Below, piece by piece: positions 62,456-64,000 of a DNA stretch of 64,000 nucleotides. A program made the translations under genes and the position numbers. The DNA comes from Flammeovirga aprica JL-4 (GTDB taxonomy: Bacteria; Bacteroidota; Bacteroidia; Cytophagales; Flammeovirgaceae): NCBI RefSeq assembly GCF_012844305.1, contig NZ_JABANE010000013.1, forward strand, positions 45,474 through 109,473. Reading direction: 5' to 3'. Below the pieces are notes generated by a model that saw only the letters and a list, made by a program, of their open reading frames with translations, was not told where the DNA came from and did no database searches. How positions within the stretch are numbered: position 1 is the stretch's first letter; every line of letters starts with the position of its first letter.

Positions 62456-63274
62456 TTATTTTCTTCCTCCAAAAAAGAATGTCAGGAACATAGCCATATG
62501 AAGATTTCGGTTATCATCGGTTGCCATAATCTCCACTTTTTGAGCGTAAGCATCTGCAATGATACCCGCTTCAATACCTGTGATACTTCTTTTATTTACC
62601 CCAAATTCAAATGACAGAGAGGCTTTAAGCGCTAAACCTACCACAACACTAGCTTTTGAAAGACTTTCTCCCAGAGACCCTGTACCTTCAATAAAATCAC
62701 TGTAATCAAGAAAGTCCTGCTTTGTAAACTGTTTTGTAATTACTCCTCTTGCCGGATCTTTGTATTTAATCAAATAAGGTGAAACAATACCAATAGATGG
62801 TCCTGCATTGGCTATGAAATTCATTTGAACTCCTTGCTTTCTTGCTTTCTTGAAGACAATCCATTCTTTACCAAACATAGGTCGGATGGCATACAGTCTA
62901 TTCTTTTTACCAGGAACTACTGACTCTCCAGTATAGGTTTGTCTTTTTTCTTCTTTGGGGTGTTTGATATTCAAAAATTCAATACTCAAAGAATGGTATT
63001 TTCTTTCGTTCTCTATCTCTCCCACTCTACCACGAGTCACTTTGGTTTTTCCGCTGTTTCTTCCCAGTGATTCAGTAATTTTATGCTCGTAAAAGAATTT
63101 CTTTGAGAAACGGACAGAGGCTCCGCCAATAGTTCCACCATAGGTATTCATCATGATACCTAAGGCCCATTCTTTTTCATAATATTCATCTTCTTCCTCA
63201 ACTGGGAATTGAGCAAAAACAGATAACGGGGTTATGCAGATAAATATTAAAGAGATGATGATTAACTTCTTCAA
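62456..63274 (-). CDS. outer-membrane beta-barrel-like protein of unknown function
   Basis: Signal peptide in residues 1-22 (IISLIFICITPLSVFAQ), a short acidic stretch (PVEEEDEYYEKEWALG), then alternating amphipathic strands (MMNTYGGTIGGASVRFSKKF; RNLHMAMFLTFFFGGRK). The pattern and size of 272 residues suit an eight- to ten-stranded outer-membrane barrel common in Bacteroidota. It ends in FFFGGRK, not in the aromatic residue usual for barrels, so the call is moderate. Function unknown. Confidence 0.55.
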   Translation of the reverse strand: MKKLIIISLIFICITPLSVFAQFPVEEEDEYYEKEWALGIMMNTYGGTIGGASVRFSKKFFYEHKITESLGRNSGKTKVTRGRVGEIENERKYHSLSIEFLNIKHPKEEKRQTYTGESVVPGKKNRLYAIRPMFGKEWIVFKKARKQGVQMNFIANAGPSIGIVSPYLIKYKDPARGVITKQFTKQDFLDYSDFIEGTGSLGESLSKASVVVGLALKASLSFEFGVNKRSITGIEAGIIADAYAQKVEIMATDDNRNLHMAMFLTFFFGGRK

Positions 63275-63568
63275 GTCTAGCTATTTTAATACGTTCAGAT
63301 AAATAAGGGTTTACTCTAGTAATTTACTTTCTATTAATGACTCTTACAAGAGAGAAAGTGATGTTTAGAAAGTAAAAAATCACTAAGTTTGCTATTCCTT
63401 TAAGAATATAACAAACTTAATCATAAAAAGTAAATTTTTGTTTGAGCAATTCTACTGAAATAAATAATTAGGTATCTAAACTTAGATCGCCCTAAATAGT
63501 AAAACGTACTTCTGTTACGGTTAACTGATTTACATTAGTGTAAAAGTAACCAAACAACCAGATGTATT
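63275..63568. other. non-coding stretch before the transposase
   Basis: Holds the promoter of the minus-strand outer-membrane gene and the left end of the insertion sequence, which I cannot place exactly. GGTTAACTGATTTACA and TGTAAAAGTAACC (63520-63552) form an imperfect palindrome 16 bases before the transposase ATG. Confidence 0.4.
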
Positions 63569-64000
63569 ATGATCAATTTTGAAGGTTTTGACGATAGAAC
63601 ATTTTATTCAACATTTCAAAAAGAAGAAGATTGTCTTGAATATTTATCGACACTAAAGTGGAGTGATCATTACAAATGTAGGAAATGTGAACATACAAAA
63701 TATATGAAAGGTAAAAAGTTGCATTCTAGACGTTGTCAAAAGTGTAAATATGATGAGTCTGTTACAGCTCATACCCTATTTCATAAGCTGAAATTTTCAA
63801 TTCTAACTGCTTTTGAATTCATATTTAAAGTTAGTTGTGATAAGAAAGGCATGTCCACTTTAACTTTAAGTGAGAAACTGTCCTTGAGTTATCAAAGCTG
63901 TTTAAATTTCAGACGTAAAGTACAATATTCTATGCAAAGTAGTTTACAGCATCCTTTGAAGGGGTATGTTGAAGTAGATGAGTTTGCTGTAGGTGGGTAT
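63569..64000 (+). mobile_element. IS1595-type transposase, 3' part off window
   Basis: 144 codons to the window edge. Residues 35-59 form a Zn ribbon with C37-x2-C40 and C56-x2-C59 (YKCRKCEH; RRCQKCKYD), then the helical region FHKLKFSILTAFEFIFKVSC and the start of the DDE/N domain at GYVEVDEFAVGG with the first catalytic Asp near residue 137. Zn ribbon plus EVDE-x2-VGG marks the IS1595 (ISPna2/IS1016-like) group. The ATG seven bases upstream stops after six codons. The rest of the gene and the right end of the IS are beyond the window, so it is not known whether it is intact. Confidence 0.88.

Overview
The window looks like chromosome from a low-GC marine-type member of the Bacteroidota, probably order Cytophagales (Flammeovirga-like; this is inference from gene content, not a search). 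Supporting signs: starts without Shine-Dalgarno sequences, several promoters of the Bacteroidota form TTTG-N19-TAnnTTTG, atpD-atpC standing apart from the other ATP-synthase genes, a 229-residue SGNH lipoprotein, OmpP1/FadL, NRDE/DinB/ATP-grasp trio, GlcG proteins and many Sec signal peptides ending in AQ or FA.

Layout. 1-2.07 kb: a membrane sensor cut by the left edge. 2.3-3.9 kb: tRNA-Leu(UAG) and mnmA. 4.1-6.8 kb: mreB, mreC, mreD (minus strand). 7.1-8.7 kb: two secreted proteins. 9.0-11.0 kb: atpD and atpC, each with its own terminator. 11.8-30.0 kb: one long minus-strand run beginning with recF and a DciA-like DUF721 gene and continuing into a Wzx/Wzy-type exopolysaccharide locus: sugar-nucleotide genes (GDP-mannose pyrophosphorylase, three UDP-sugar 6-dehydrogenases, a 4-epimerase-like SDR, WecB), a Wzz-like protein, then, after a strong hairpin terminator, a very AT-rich assembly block (flippase, two polymerase/ligase-like proteins, two GT4 enzymes, an acetyltransferase, a WecG-like transferase and the initiating phosphoglycosyltransferase). 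WecB, WecC and WecG together predict an N-acetylmannosaminuronate-containing acidic polymer. 30.1-36.7 kb: ATP-grasp/NRDE/DinB operon, DoxX-like protein, SGNH lipoprotein, a Lys/Pro-rich tandem-repeat protein, a ClC channel with CBS domains. 37.2-43.5 kb: SGNH lipoprotein plus FadL-type porin, then two overlapping secreted SGNH esterases with an inserted beta domain. 43.8-49.3 kb: methionine-R-sulfoxide reductase, HAD phosphatase, GT2, Ldh-family dehydrogenase, an HNH/AP2 protein and a long amphipathic-helix protein. 49.6-54.7 kb: a LysR/Crp/GlcG/beta-propeller-Dabb/SDR cluster with a divergent SDR. 54.8-58.3 kb: fmt, a TrmH-type methylase and a TPR plus periplasmic-binding lipid-envelope-type protein. 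58.8-63.3 kb: two Hsp20 genes divergent from marR and an L,D-transpeptidase, then an outer-membrane protein. The right edge cuts an IS1595-type transposase.

The least expected content lies between genes. A family of foldback (palindromic) repeats with ends related to AAGTACTAAGCCAAAAGTAA occurs at least six times, including a tandem pair and an inverted third copy about 6.5 kb away, with paired base changes that keep the hairpin. A second unrelated 160-bp palindrome, a REP-like inverted repeat, FadR-like operators shared by the fadL-type gene and the amphipathic-helix gene, a perfect FNR/CRP-like box before glcG, and three helically phased GACAAAATG boxes between hsp20 and marR are further regulatory or mobile signals. 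I found no CRISPR array, no rRNA, no toxin-antitoxin pair and no clear defence island; no single gene set here is convincingly a new system, and the repeat family and the GlcG cluster are the best leads.
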